From: Tenericutes bacterium HGW-Tenericutes-2 | Lineage (GTDB): Bacteria > Bacillota_I > Bacilli_A > Acholeplasmatales > Acholeplasmataceae | DNA: 64,000 bases | Assembly: GCA_002839095.1 (NCBI GenBank) | Contig: PGXL01000001.1 | Coordinates: 62,001-126,000 of the forward strand | Direction: 5' to 3' | Translations under genes and position numbers: made by a program | Part shown: positions 24,884 through 33,219 of the stretch, in pieces | Layout: each line of letters starts with the position of its first letter | Numbering within the stretch: position 1 is the first letter of the stretch | The notes under the pieces: model-generated | What the model was told of the DNA's origin: nothing | Databases searched by the model: none | Seen by the model: only the letters and a program-made list of their open reading frames with translations

Positions 24884-25546
24884 CTAAAATAATAAAGTAT
24901 TTTTATGTTTACCACTGACCATAAATATAATCCATTCTGCTATATTGACTGCATGATCTCCAACTCTTTCAAAATACTTGGCTACCATTAATACATATAT
25001 CGCTTCATTTGGATCTAATTTGTCATTTTTTAATTCATTAGTCATTTTTTGAATTAATTGTTGGAATAAAGTATCGACTTCATCATCCTCTTGAATAACT
25101 TCACGTGCCTTTACTACATCAACTTTAACTAAAGCTTGAATACTTGATAAAACCATTTGTTCTACAATTTCAGCCATTTTTGATGTAATAGGTAGCATAC
25201 GTTGATTTCTGTTATCCTCTAGATGCAATGTCATTTCTGCAATATCACTGGCATGATCTCCAATGCGTTCTAGATCTGTAATGAGCTTAAGAATTCCTGT
25301 AACTAATCTAAGATCACTTGCTACAGGCTGTTCCTTCCATATAATCTTTAATGCCTTCTTTGCTATTTCTTCTTCGTATTTATCAACTTCATCATCCTTA
25401 GCCATTACTTCTTTAGCTAGCTTTAAATCCGTTGTCTTAAATGCTTTTAATCCTTCTCTTAGGTTTGCTAAGGCTAGGTCAGCCATATTAGCAACTTCTC
25501 TTTTTAATTCCTCAATTGAATTCATTAATGATTGTCTTAGTGTCAT
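24884..25546 (-). CDS. phoU: Phosphate signalling regulator PhoU
   Basis: 220 residues, two similar three-helix bundles, each with the family metal-binding E/DxxxD pattern: AKDDEVDKYEEEI and GDHASDIAE in the first, QEDDEVDTLFQQL and GDHAVNIAEWI in the second. It links the Pst transporter with the PhoR kinase and restrains phosphate uptake. The ORF can begin at 25561, but GGAGG at about 25554-25558 fits the ATG at 25546 and gives the usual MTLRQSLMNSIEELK start. Between pstB and phoP in one transcript. Confidence 0.94.
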   Translation of the reverse strand: MTLRQSLMNSIEELKREVANMADLALANLREGLKAFKTTDLKLAKEVMAKDDEVDKYEEEIAKKALKIIWKEQPVASDLRLVTGILKLITDLERIGDHASDIAEMTLHLEDNRNQRMLPITSKMAEIVEQMVLSSIQALVKVDVVKAREVIQEDDEVDTLFQQLIQKMTNELKNDKLDPNEAIYVLMVAKYFERVGDHAVNIAEWIIFMVSGKHKNTLLF

Positions 25547-25570
25547 CTTTATTACCTCCATTATAGCATA

Positions 25571-26338
25571 TTAACCGAATCGTCCGGTTATATATTCTTC
25601 AGTCTTTTTGTGATCAGGTGTTGAGAATATATAAGATGTATCTCCATATTCAACAATTTCACCGAGTAGAAAAAATGCTGTTTTATCTGATATTCTTGCA
25701 GCCTGCTGCATATTGTGTGTCACGATAATGATCGTGTAATTCTTTTTCAATTCAATAATTAAGTCTTCGATTTTAGCTGTAGCAACAGGATCTAGTGCTG
25801 AGGTTGGCTCATCCATTAAGATGACTTCAGGCTTCATAGCAATCGTTCTAGCGATGCATAATCTTTGCTGTTGACCACCAGATAGAGATAATGCAGATTC
25901 TTTTAATCGATCCTTAACTTCATCCCATAATGCAGCTTGCTTTAAGGATTCTTCGACAATTTGCTTTAACTCGGCTTTATCCTTAATTCCTTGGCATTTA
26001 GGTCCATAGGTTATGTTGTCATAGATGCTCATTGGAAATGGATTTGGCTTCTGAAAAACCATACCTACTCTTTTTCTTAGTCCAATAACATCTACACCTC
26101 TATTATATATGTTTTCTAGGTGATAGTTGATATCACCTTCGATTTTACAGTTTTCTATTAAGTCATTCATACGATTGAGTGCTCTAAGAAATGTAGATTT
26201 CCCACATCCACTTGGCCCAATCAATGCCGTAACTTCTTTTTCATAAATTTGTAGATTAATGCTCTTTAATGCCTGTGTTTCCCCATAGAAGAGATTTAAG
26301 TTTTCTATATTGAAAACAATGTTATTTTCTATTGTCAT
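25571..26338 (-). CDS. pstB: Phosphate ABC transporter ATPase PstB
   Basis: 255-residue ATPase of the high-affinity phosphate importer. Walker A GPSGCGKS, the PstB-specific [10 protein letters not shown] stretch, Q-loop [14 protein letters not shown], signature LSGGQQQR, Walker [15 protein letters not shown]-loop VTHNMQQA, and the terminal EYITGRFG typical of PstB. Start overlaps the pstA stop (4 bases). Confidence 0.97.
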   Translation of the reverse strand: MTIENNIVFNIENLNLFYGETQALKSINLQIYEKEVTALIGPSGCGKSTFLRALNRMNDLIENCKIEGDINYHLENIYNRGVDVIGLRKRVGMVFQKPNPFPMSIYDNITYGPKCQGIKDKAELKQIVEESLKQAALWDEVKDRLKESALSLSGGQQQRLCIARTIAMKPEVILMDEPTSALDPVATAKIEDLIIELKKNYTIIIVTHNMQQAARISDKTAFFLLGEIVEYGDTSYIFSTPDHKKTEEYITGRFG

Positions 26339-27543
26339 GATGTTACACCGAACCTTTTCATATAATTTTTAGAAATGAATTTAATGGATAAATTTAAGAT
26401 CAGTACAATGAGTAAGATGATTAATGCGATTGTTGTCGATAGTTCTATATTTGCTGGTTCATCAGCCATCATTGACCAAATATGAACTGCTAAAGATGTG
26501 GATTGTCCTGTTAAGGATACATCATCTTTAATCGCAGTACCAATTGCAAATACGAGTGCGGCACTTTCCCCGATGATTCTACCAATTGCAAGTAGAGTAG
26601 CTGTTAAGATTCCAGGAAAAGCATTGGGCAAGATTACATTAAATGTCGTTTGCGATTTACTAGCACCTAAGGCAAGGGAGGCAAACCTATAATCATCAGG
26701 AACAACCTTTAAGCTTTCCTCTGTGGTTCTGATGACTACTGGAAGAAGGATTACTGCTAGTGTCATCGCACCAGATATGATATTACCACCTGTGGCATCT
26801 GAAATATTGACGATAAATGGAACGAATATCGCTAAGCCCATTAAACCGTAAATAATCGAGGGAACACCAGTTAATGTTTCAATAAAAGATCGAACAAGTC
26901 TAGTAAATCTGTTATTTTTTGCATATTCATTTAGATAAACTGCAGCTCCTACACCAATTGGTAGTGCTAAGATTAGCGTTAATCCAATTAAATAAAGAGT
27001 TGTAATAATGGATCCCCTAATTCCTCCGCCAGTTGTTGTAAACTCTAGTTCTCTAAAGTCATCCTGTAAATCAAGCTCTGTGATCATTCTTTCAGCACCG
27101 TAGCGAGATAATGAAGATGCGCTCGCTTCATAAGCAATACGAATAATACTGTAATCTTCATCCAAATATAACATTTCTTCACCAGTGCCTTTATTGATGA
27201 GTTCCTTGAGAGGCGAATCCGGGTGAACATAATAAACTTCAACGATGTTCTTACCTAATAAATCGATTCCGTCGGTTAGTGCGATACCCCATTTTGATGA
27301 ATAATATGTATTAGCTGGAATCGTAATTGGTGAGTCACAGTTGCATAAAACATTGTTTTCCTTTGTATCAGCAATATAATTGAATGCTTGATAATTATTG
27401 GTAATTAAATCCAGATTTAAAAGCTTTAAGCCGTTGGATGCAACATAGAATACAATTAAGGATAGCGTAACTAAGCTAAAGAATGATGCCATATAGGTAA
27501 TGATTTGTAGAAATAAATCCTTTGATTTTTGTTTACTTAACAT
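26335..27543 (-). CDS. pstA: Phosphate ABC permease PstA with enlarged outer loop
   Basis: 402 residues against about 280-300 for most PstA. First membrane segment at about 16-37, then an extra region at roughly 50-170 that is polar, contains CNC and the short motif [13 protein letters not shown], and must face outward, then the permease core from [18 protein letters not shown] with five membrane segments and the EAA loop ([25 protein letters not shown]). Start overlaps the end of pstC by 11 bases. The core is certain; the role of the insert is unknown. Confidence 0.93.
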   Translation of the reverse strand: MLSKQKSKDLFLQIITYMASFFSLVTLSLIVFYVASNGLKLLNLDLITNNYQAFNYIADTKENNVLCNCDSPITIPANTYYSSKWGIALTDGIDLLGKNIVEVYYVHPDSPLKELINKGTGEEMLYLDEDYSIIRIAYEASASSLSRYGAERMITELDLQDDFRELEFTTTGGGIRGSIITTLYLIGLTLILALPIGVGAAVYLNEYAKNNRFTRLVRSFIETLTGVPSIIYGLMGLAIFVPFIVNISDATGGNIISGAMTLAVILLPVVIRTTEESLKVVPDDYRFASLALGASKSQTTFNVILPNAFPGILTATLLAIGRIIGESAALVFAIGTAIKDDVSLTGQSTSLAVHIWSMMADEPANIELSTTIALIILLIVLILNLSIKFISKNYMKRFGVTS

Positions 27544-28480
27544 TGACGTTACCTACCTTTCTCTTAATTGCATTTAAAGATAGGTTTGTTAAAACGATGA
27601 CTACCATTAAAACTAAACCAACAGAGAATCTAATATTATAATCTAATCCAGCAGATTCCTTCATTCCTTCAAGCATCGTGGTTGTCAATGTCGAAGTTGT
27701 ATCTAGAATATCAAAGGATAGTCCAGATCTTCTTCCACCAGCAACTAAGGAAACAGCGGTTGCTTCTCCTAACGCTCTACCGACACCAAGAATTGCTGAA
27801 GTAAATATACCAGATTTAGCGGCTGCTAAGACAACCTTGAAATTGGTTTGAGTAGGACTCGCACCAAGAGCAAGTGAACCGTGAATTAATGTTTTATCAA
27901 CTGAGCGTATAGAAACCTCAGATATTGTTGTTATCGTAGGAATTGTCATTAAGGCTAGAATAATTACTGTTGATAAAACAGAATTACCACCCTTCGATTG
28001 ATATCCCAGGATTGCACTAAAGTCGTAAACTATTTTTAAAATAAAGCCAGCTCCAAATAACCCGTAAATAATAGAGGGAATCGATGCTAAAATCTCAATA
28101 ACAGTTCTTAAAGATTCCGCAAGTCTTTTTGGTGCAATTTTAGCAATGAAAAGGGCTGTTAGTACACCAATAGGAAATGAGATTAATAATGAAAGTGAAA
28201 CTACATAGATTGTACTGATAATAATAAAGCCGACACTATACAAATTCGATTGAAAGGTAGGTCCAGTCAACCAGGTATCTCCAACTAAAAAGGGAAGTAC
28301 AGGTACATTTCCTAACCCACCATTATTTGTAATAAAAGGTGTCAATCCCTTCGCGATTATAACTCCTGCGATAATAAAGATAAATGATCCTGATAAAATA
28401 GCCAATCCTTTTAGGATTTGCTCAACAGTAATATCAATCAGTGCATTTTTTTGGAATTTTTTCTTGATTGTTTGTTGCAT
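27533..28480 (-). CDS. pstC: Phosphate ABC transporter permease PstC
   Basis: 315-residue inner-membrane permease partner of PstA. First membrane segment at about 25-47, the family loop with PFLVGDTWLTG-like sequence, then five segments and the EAA loop (GSLALGASPTQTNFKVVLAAAKSGI). Normal length for the family. Separated from pstS by a strong hairpin. Confidence 0.95.
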   Translation of the reverse strand: MQQTIKKKFQKNALIDITVEQILKGLAILSGSFIFIIAGVIIAKGLTPFITNNGGLGNVPVLPFLVGDTWLTGPTFQSNLYSVGFIIISTIYVVSLSLLISFPIGVLTALFIAKIAPKRLAESLRTVIEILASIPSIIYGLFGAGFILKIVYDFSAILGYQSKGGNSVLSTVIILALMTIPTITTISEVSIRSVDKTLIHGSLALGASPTQTNFKVVLAAAKSGIFTSAILGVGRALGEATAVSLVAGGRRSGLSFDILDTTSTLTTTMLEGMKESAGLDYNIRFSVGLVLMVVIVLTNLSLNAIKRKVGNVNVK

Positions 28481-28505
28481 ATTATGTATTCCTTTCTACT
28501 GAAAC

Positions 28506-28528
28506 AAGGGACTCGTGTTGAGTCCCTT
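28506..28528 (-). terminator. Intercistronic hairpin between pstS and pstC
   Basis: AAGGGACTC (28506-28514) pairs perfectly with GAGTCCCTT (28520-28528), loop of five. On the minus strand there is no T-run after it (GTTTCAG), so it fits mRNA stabilisation or partial termination, giving more PstS than permease. Confidence 0.65.
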
Positions 28529-28550
28529 ATTACAATTCTTAATCAACTTT

Positions 28551-29480
28551 TTATTCGTTAGGAACGTCAGCCCAAGTTAGATAAGTACCATTATAAATTT
28601 TCTTTAGTGTATCTGCTGTTACATTATCAATTGGATTGCTCTTGTGTACGATAGCCACAATAGCATCCCATGCAAGTTGTCCGTATTGACTTGCTGTTAC
28701 ATTGGATAGTTCTGCTGTAGTAAATGGTCTTGATGAGAATCCTACATCCTTACCAACTGTTTGATCTTTAGTGTCACCATTGGTTCTCTTCCAACCATCA
28801 CCAGAGCCTGTATGATCATGCTCAGCTACGAAGTTACCAGCTTTTGCAGTAAATGCTGCAGTTAATGCTTCTGCTACCTTTTGGATCGAATCTGATCCAC
28901 CAAATCTCACGGTTACTGTACTGTTGTTTTGTTGAGTTACTGGATAGTTTGCTTTAATTGAATCCCAAGTGACTGATGAAGGTAGTGCGATTGCTCCAGC
29001 ATTGTTAATAATATCTGATGCGTCTGTTGTTCCAAGGAAAGCTACAAATGCATGTACTAAATCTTGGACAGTTTGTGATGGGAAATCACCATCAACTCGA
29101 ATCATCCACATAAAAGGACGCTTCAAATCATAGGTATTATTGATAACATTTGCTTCAGTTGGTTCAACACCATTGAAGTTTAAACCTTTGACTGAATCGT
29201 TTAGGCTTGATGTTGAAATATAGCCGATGCCATATTCATCGATTGTCATCGCGTTTAGCTGAGCTGTATTATCTCTAATCACAAATCCCGTGACTAGAAC
29301 ATCATCACTCTTTGATGCTTCAGTAAAACCAATACCACTCATAAATCCATCGCGAGTGCCTGATGTTGTATCTCTTGTATAAACTGTTATCTTTGAATCC
29401 ATTTTAAATTCTTCTTTTGGTGAACAAGCTGCTAATGTTAAGACAAATGCAAGCATGAACACAGTGATTAATTTCTTCAT
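28551..29480 (-). CDS. pstS: Phosphate-binding lipoprotein PstS
   Basis: 309-residue lipoprotein with signal peptide and lipobox LAAC (Cys19). Phosphate-binding elements: TRDTTSGTRDGF near the N-terminus, GIGYISTSS, and VTVRFGGSDSIQKVAEA with SGDGWKRT and VGFSSRPFTT. The order of the two lobes looks permuted compared with E. coli PstS, in which the GSG-type loop comes first, and the protein may have arisen as two PBP-like halves. First gene of the pst operon; AAGGAG upstream. Captures phosphate outside the membrane. Confidence 0.92.
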   Translation of the reverse strand: MKKLITVFMLAFVLTLAACSPKEEFKMDSKITVYTRDTTSGTRDGFMSGIGFTEASKSDDVLVTGFVIRDNTAQLNAMTIDEYGIGYISTSSLNDSVKGLNFNGVEPTEANVINNTYDLKRPFMWMIRVDGDFPSQTVQDLVHAFVAFLGTTDASDIINNAGAIALPSSVTWDSIKANYPVTQQNNSTVTVRFGGSDSIQKVAEALTAAFTAKAGNFVAEHDHTGSGDGWKRTNGDTKDQTVGKDVGFSSRPFTTAELSNVTASQYGQLAWDAIVAIVHKSNPIDNVTADTLKKIYNGTYLTWADVPNE

Positions 29481-29511
29481 TTTTATTCTCCTTATTTTCT
29501 TTTACATGTTG

Positions 29512-29577
29512 ATTATATAGAAATTTGATTTTTGATGAAACCAAGAACAAGTAAGGCTTATGTAAACTTTATGTAAA
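29512..29577 (-). promoter_or_regulatory. pst promoter with PhoP-box direct repeats
   Basis: Minus strand TATAAT at 29517-29512 with a poor -35 (TTTCAT). Upstream, TTTACA occurs at 29577-29572 and 29566-29561, followed by CTTACT at 29555-29550, all at 11-base spacing. This is the TT(A/T/C)ACA-N5 arrangement bound by PhoP in Bacillus, placed for activation from one face of the helix. Confidence 0.75.
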
Positions 29578-29608
29578 GAGAAAAAAGAACCCTTATTTTT
29601 AGAGTCCT
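29578..29608 (-). terminator. Terminator of the ABC-2 exporter operon
   Basis: AGGACTC/GGGTTCT stem on the minus strand (29608-29602 with 29592-29586, two G-T pairs), followed by a T-run. It abuts the PhoP boxes and insulates pst from upstream transcription. Confidence 0.7.
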
Positions 29609-29635
29609 TTTGTGAAAAATGTTTAATTTATATCT

Positions 29636-30529
29636 TTATTTTCCCATTTTTTTATTCATATTTCTGTAAGATATTAAAAGAAGACCAAAACCAAGTAACG
29701 TGGATGCTGCAAGCAATATCCAAATATTGACATCATGACCAAATACTCCAATTTCATTGGTTCCATAAAATTTTCCTATTTCAGGAATTCCTTGAACTGG
29801 AAATCCTGATTCAGATACTAGTGCAGCATATGGTTCTTCTAAGATAACCTTTTTTAATAAAATGGTCATATGTGAAAATGGAACGATGGATGCGACATTA
29901 GCCATTGCTTTTCCTAAAACAAATAATGGCATGTAAATACCTGATACGAAGCCTATCAATGTTCCTAATACACCAGATAATGTTCCAAATGCATTGACTG
30001 ATTTTAGTAGTGTTGTAAGGAATATCATTAAAGTCGCAGAAATAAATGTAAATAGAAAAATTAATCCAGAAGCTTTGATGATCACCATGAAGGAATACCA
30101 ATATCCTGAAAAAACACCAACATATAAGACAGTTAAGAGCCACATGAATATGGTTAAGGTTGATGTAACCATAATAGAAGTGATGTAGTAACTTAAAATG
30201 ATTTTATATCGTTTGACAGGTGTCACTAAAAATCCATCTAGTCTTCGATATTCTAAATCTGTAATTACATTTCCCATGACACCAAGAGAAAGTGAAACGG
30301 TATTGATTACTAATACACCACCCATAATAACACTGGTTGATAAAAAGGTTTTTAATTGTTCGCTGACAACAAAGTCACCAAAGTTTGAATCATCAACATA
30401 TTGTCTTCCAATAAATAGAAAATATAGGGCAAGCAAAATAATAACACTTAGAAATGAAAAGAAGACTGCAGTTTTATCTCTAAGAAAGATTAAGGTATTT
30501 CTTTTAATCATATTTGATAAATCATACAT
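29636..30529 (-). CDS. ABC-2 type transporter permease
   Basis: 297-residue membrane protein of the ABC2_membrane family, with six hydrophobic segments; the first follows an amphipathic N-terminus (MYDLSNMIKRNTLIFLRDKTAVFF), and the family motif appears in GNVITDLEYRRLDGFLVTPVKRYKII. Start chosen at 30529, where the ATG overlaps the ATPase stop and GGTGAG lies upstream; the ORF itself opens at 30541. Works with the ATPase directly upstream. Such pairs export drugs, lipids or peptides; the substrate cannot be read from sequence. Confidence 0.85.
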   Translation of the reverse strand: MYDLSNMIKRNTLIFLRDKTAVFFSFLSVIILLALYFLFIGRQYVDDSNFGDFVVSEQLKTFLSTSVIMGGVLVINTVSLSLGVMGNVITDLEYRRLDGFLVTPVKRYKIILSYYITSIMVTSTLTIFMWLLTVLYVGVFSGYWYSFMVIIKASGLIFLFTFISATLMIFLTTLLKSVNAFGTLSGVLGTLIGFVSGIYMPLFVLGKAMANVASIVPFSHMTILLKKVILEEPYAALVSESGFPVQGIPEIGKFYGTNEIGVFGHDVNIWILLAASTLLGFGLLLISYRNMNKKMGK

Positions 30530-31427
30530 TATGCTCACCACCTACAACATTGATGAATACGTCATCCATTGTTCCCTTTAAAACTTCAAACTGCTTTATA
30601 TTATCCTTCATTTGATTAATTAAGGATATTGCATCCTTAGCATCTTCCACAGCCATGATGTATTGATCAGCTATTTTTTCATATGGTCTTTGAATGGTGG
30701 AAAGAAAATCAACCATTATTTTTTTGTCTATGGGAACTACCTTTAAGCGATCATAGCTATATTTTTGTTTCAGCTGTGCAGGAGTACCTTCACACACAAT
30801 CTTTCCTTTATTAATAATCACAACATGGTCAGCATTGGATGCTTCTTCCATATAATGAGTTGTTAAAAATATAGTCATTCCATGATTATTTTTTAAATCA
30901 TCGATAACTTTCCAAACGATTTGTCTAGTTTCAGGATCTAGTCCTGTTGTAGGTTCATCCAAAAGTAGTATTTCTGGATTAGAAAATAGTGCTCTAGCAA
31001 TTTCAGCTCTTCTTTTTTGTCCACCTGATAGTGTTTTATATCTTTGATTTTCAAATTCACCGAAGTTTAAATATGATTTAAGCTCTTGATATCTTTTCAA
31101 TACAAGATTCTTATCATTCATATATAAGGAGCCACGGTAGATTAAGTTTTCTTTGACTGTCAAGTCATTATCTAAAACGTTGTTTTGAAAAACAACACCG
31201 ATTTTATTTCTGAAATAGACATCATCGGTTTGTTCATTTAAGTAAACTTTTCCACTATTTGCATCTAGCAATGTCGTCATAATGTTGATGGTTGTTGACT
31301 TACCTGCACCATTTGGTCCTAAAAAAGCAAAAAGACTTCCTCTTCTCACCGAAAAGGAAATATCATTGACCGCTAAAACATCGCCATAGCTTTTGACGAG
31401 ATTTTCAACTCTCACAATATAGTCCAT
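30522..31427 (-). CDS. ABC transporter ATPase of an ABC-2 exporter
   Basis: 301-residue DrrA/CcmA-type ATPase. Walker A GPNGAGKS, Q-loop VFQNNVLD, signature LSGGQKRR, Walker B ILLLDEPTTGLDP, H-loop TTHYMEEA, and a C-terminal DrrA-like extension ending in GTMDDVFINVVG. Start taken at the ATG at 31427, which has TGGGGT at good spacing; an upstream ATG at 31445 lacks a ribosome site. First gene of a two-gene exporter operon; overlaps the permease by 8 bases. Confidence 0.88.
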   Translation of the reverse strand: MDYIVRVENLVKSYGDVLAVNDISFSVRRGSLFAFLGPNGAGKSTTINIMTTLLDANSGKVYLNEQTDDVYFRNKIGVVFQNNVLDNDLTVKENLIYRGSLYMNDKNLVLKRYQELKSYLNFGEFENQRYKTLSGGQKRRAEIARALFSNPEILLLDEPTTGLDPETRQIVWKVIDDLKNNHGMTIFLTTHYMEEASNADHVVIINKGKIVCEGTPAQLKQKYSYDRLKVVPIDKKIMVDFLSTIQRPYEKIADQYIMAVEDAKDAISLINQMKDNIKQFEVLKGTMDDVFINVVGGEHNV

Positions 31428-31467
31428 AGAATAACCCCATTTCATGATTACGTATTATCTATTTTGT

Positions 31468-31496
31468 AGTATAGCATAATTATATTCTATGGTAAA
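31468..31496 (-). promoter_or_regulatory. Promoter of the ABC-2 exporter operon
   Basis: Minus strand TTTACC (31496-31491), 17-base spacer, TATACT (31473-31468). Confidence 0.65.
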
Positions 31497-31526
31497 TACA
31501 TAAAATAATGATATATATGTAAATAA

Positions 31527-31886
31527 TCAACTAGCTGAGCATGCTGATACTGCAATTAGAAAAACCGCAATATACGCTGCAAAAGCACTCGCCGGAGATA
31601 AAATGATTCCAATCAAGGTCTTATAGATTTTAGTGCTTCCAATTTTCTTTCTTACTTTTGCGAAATAGTAGATGAAACTAAAAATGCCATAAAAGAAATG
31701 AAATACGTGATAGTAAAGAACAAAAGTCGCGAACTGCACTAATATCATTGGTGCGGAAAGCATTGCTTGAACCATTAGATAACCGACTACTGCAAGCGCA
31801 CAGCTGATTATAAGCAATACCCAAGTGATTTTAAAGTATATATTCTGATACTTCTGGAATCTTGAAGATGGTTGAATTTGCATCAT
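31527..31886 (-). CDS. Small integral membrane protein, unknown function
   Basis: 119 residues with about three or four hydrophobic segments (near 17-40, 44-63, 66-77 and 88-115) and almost no loops apart from a basic stretch, KVRKKIGSTKIYK. AAAGGAAG lies upstream of the first of two adjacent ATGs. It stands alone between the ABC exporter promoter and the garK terminator. No family recognised. Hydrophobic composition and a clear ribosome site make it a likely real gene. Confidence 0.6.
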   Translation of the reverse strand: MMQIQPSSRFQKYQNIYFKITWVLLIISCALAVVGYLMVQAMLSAPMILVQFATFVLYYHVFHFFYGIFSFIYYFAKVRKKIGSTKIYKTLIGIILSPASAFAAYIAVFLIAVSACSAS

Positions 31887-31992
31887 AACACTTCCTTTAC
31901 CTTTAATATAACATCAATTTGGCATCAATTGTATAGATAAGTAATTATTAATAACGTATTTTTTTATCATTTTTTCAAGATTAAAAGAAAAA

Positions 31993-32024
31993 AGAAGGAA
32001 GCATGGCGACTCATGCATCCTTCT
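31993..32024 (-). terminator. garK terminator
   Basis: AGAAGGA-GCATG (31993-32005) pairs with CATGC-TCCTTCT (32012-32024) around one A-A mismatch, loop of six; minus-strand T-run follows. Confidence 0.85.
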
Positions 32025-32028
32025 TTTT

Positions 32029-33153
32029 CTATTTGATTTGATCCAAAAAACTGTTAAATGTATAAACCATATCAATTTCAGCTCTTTTTTTTACTTCACT
32101 AAATGGAAGCTTTAAATAGTTAGTAACAACGATATAATCAATACCCTCAGCTAAATATAAATCTTGATTGCCTAGTGTTTGACCGACAACTGCAATTACC
32201 TTTGTTTTAAGCTTCTTCGCTCTTCTAGCAACACCGATAACAACCTTACCTCTAAGAGATTGCAAATCTAGGCTGCCTTCACCTGTGATGACATAATCAA
32301 CATCTTTTGCTAGTGTATCAAAGTGCATAACATCGAGTACGGTCTCAATTCCCATTTGAATCTTTGAGTTTAAAAAGACTTTGGTTCCATATCCTAATCC
32401 CCCTGCTGCGCCTGCACCCTTGAAGTATGGATCTGAAAATCCTAATTCCTTTTCAACTACCTTTGCGAAATCCTTTAAATTTTGGTCTAGGAACAGAACC
32501 ATTTTTTCATCTGCACCTTTTTGAGGGCTGAAGATATAAGCAGCTCCTTCAGTACCAAATAATGGATTATCGATATCACACATGGTGACAAAATCTATTT
32601 TTTTAAGTCTTTGATCCATTTTAGAAACATCAATTTTATGAATCTTCGATAGTGTTCCACCAACTGGAACAAATACTTTATTATGTTGATCAAAAAACTT
32701 TACACCTAGTGCTGCAGCGAATCCAGCTCCACCATCATTTGTCGCACTTCCACCAAGGCCCAAAATAATTTTATTAACACCTTGATCCATTGCATGTAAA
32801 ATGAGTTCACCAAAGCCATACGTTGTTGTTTTTGAAGGATCCTTTTTATGTTCTACAAGTGGTAAACCAGCACAGGCAGCCATTTCAATCACAGCTGTTT
32901 TTCCCCCATCAATTAATCCATAAAAGGATGTCATCTTTTCAAAATAAGGTCCGCTAACTTCTGCATAAACTTTTTGTCCACCATCTGCGGTTAGAAATGC
33001 ATCTACACTTCCTTCACCACCATCAGCAACCGGTATTTTCTTGATTTCGACTGAATTAAATCTTTTTCTTATTTCTTTTTCAAGAATATCGCAAACTTGT
33101 GTACTTGATAGTGTGCCCTTGAAAGAATCAGGAATAATCACAAATCTTTTCAT
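32029..33153 (-). CDS. garK: Glycerate 2-kinase (GarK/GlxK family)
   Basis: 374 residues. Phosphorylates glycerate with ATP to 2-phosphoglycerate (or 3-phosphoglycerate in some members), feeding lower glycolysis. Family signatures: IPDSFKGTLSS near the N-terminus, PVADGGEGSVDAF, GLGGSATNDGGAG in the middle, and GEGSLDLQSLRGK with GVARRAKK near the C-terminus. Follows the gntP-family permease and the CdaR-type regulator, forming a glycerate or sugar-acid use locus. GGAGG upstream of the ATG. If gntP is inactive, this kinase would depend on glycerate made inside the cell or entering another way. Confidence 0.93.
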   Translation of the reverse strand: MKRFVIIPDSFKGTLSSTQVCDILEKEIRKRFNSVEIKKIPVADGGEGSVDAFLTADGGQKVYAEVSGPYFEKMTSFYGLIDGGKTAVIEMAACAGLPLVEHKKDPSKTTTYGFGELILHAMDQGVNKIILGLGGSATNDGGAGFAAALGVKFFDQHNKVFVPVGGTLSKIHKIDVSKMDQRLKKIDFVTMCDIDNPLFGTEGAAYIFSPQKGADEKMVLFLDQNLKDFAKVVEKELGFSDPYFKGAGAAGGLGYGTKVFLNSKIQMGIETVLDVMHFDTLAKDVDYVITGEGSLDLQSLRGKVVIGVARRAKKLKTKVIAVVGQTLGNQDLYLAEGIDYIVVTNYLKLPFSEVKKRAEIDMVYTFNSFLDQIK

Positions 33154-33177
33154 AGATGTCCTCCTTTTTTAATGAAA

Positions 33178-33201
33178 AGAGATTACCAAGTGGCAATCTC
33201 T
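33178..33201 (-). terminator. Hairpin between gntP and garK
   Basis: AGAGATT (33178-33184) pairs with AATCTCT (33195-33201) and is extended inside by ACCA/TGGC-like pairs; TTTTC follows on the minus strand. A weak or partial terminator. Confidence 0.5.
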
Positions 33202-33219
33202 ATATTATCATGTCAACTC

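Noticed and set aside
30198-30581. 127-codon ORF on the plus strand opposite the ABC-2 genes
   Set aside because: Antisense shadow of two overlapping, well-supported genes.
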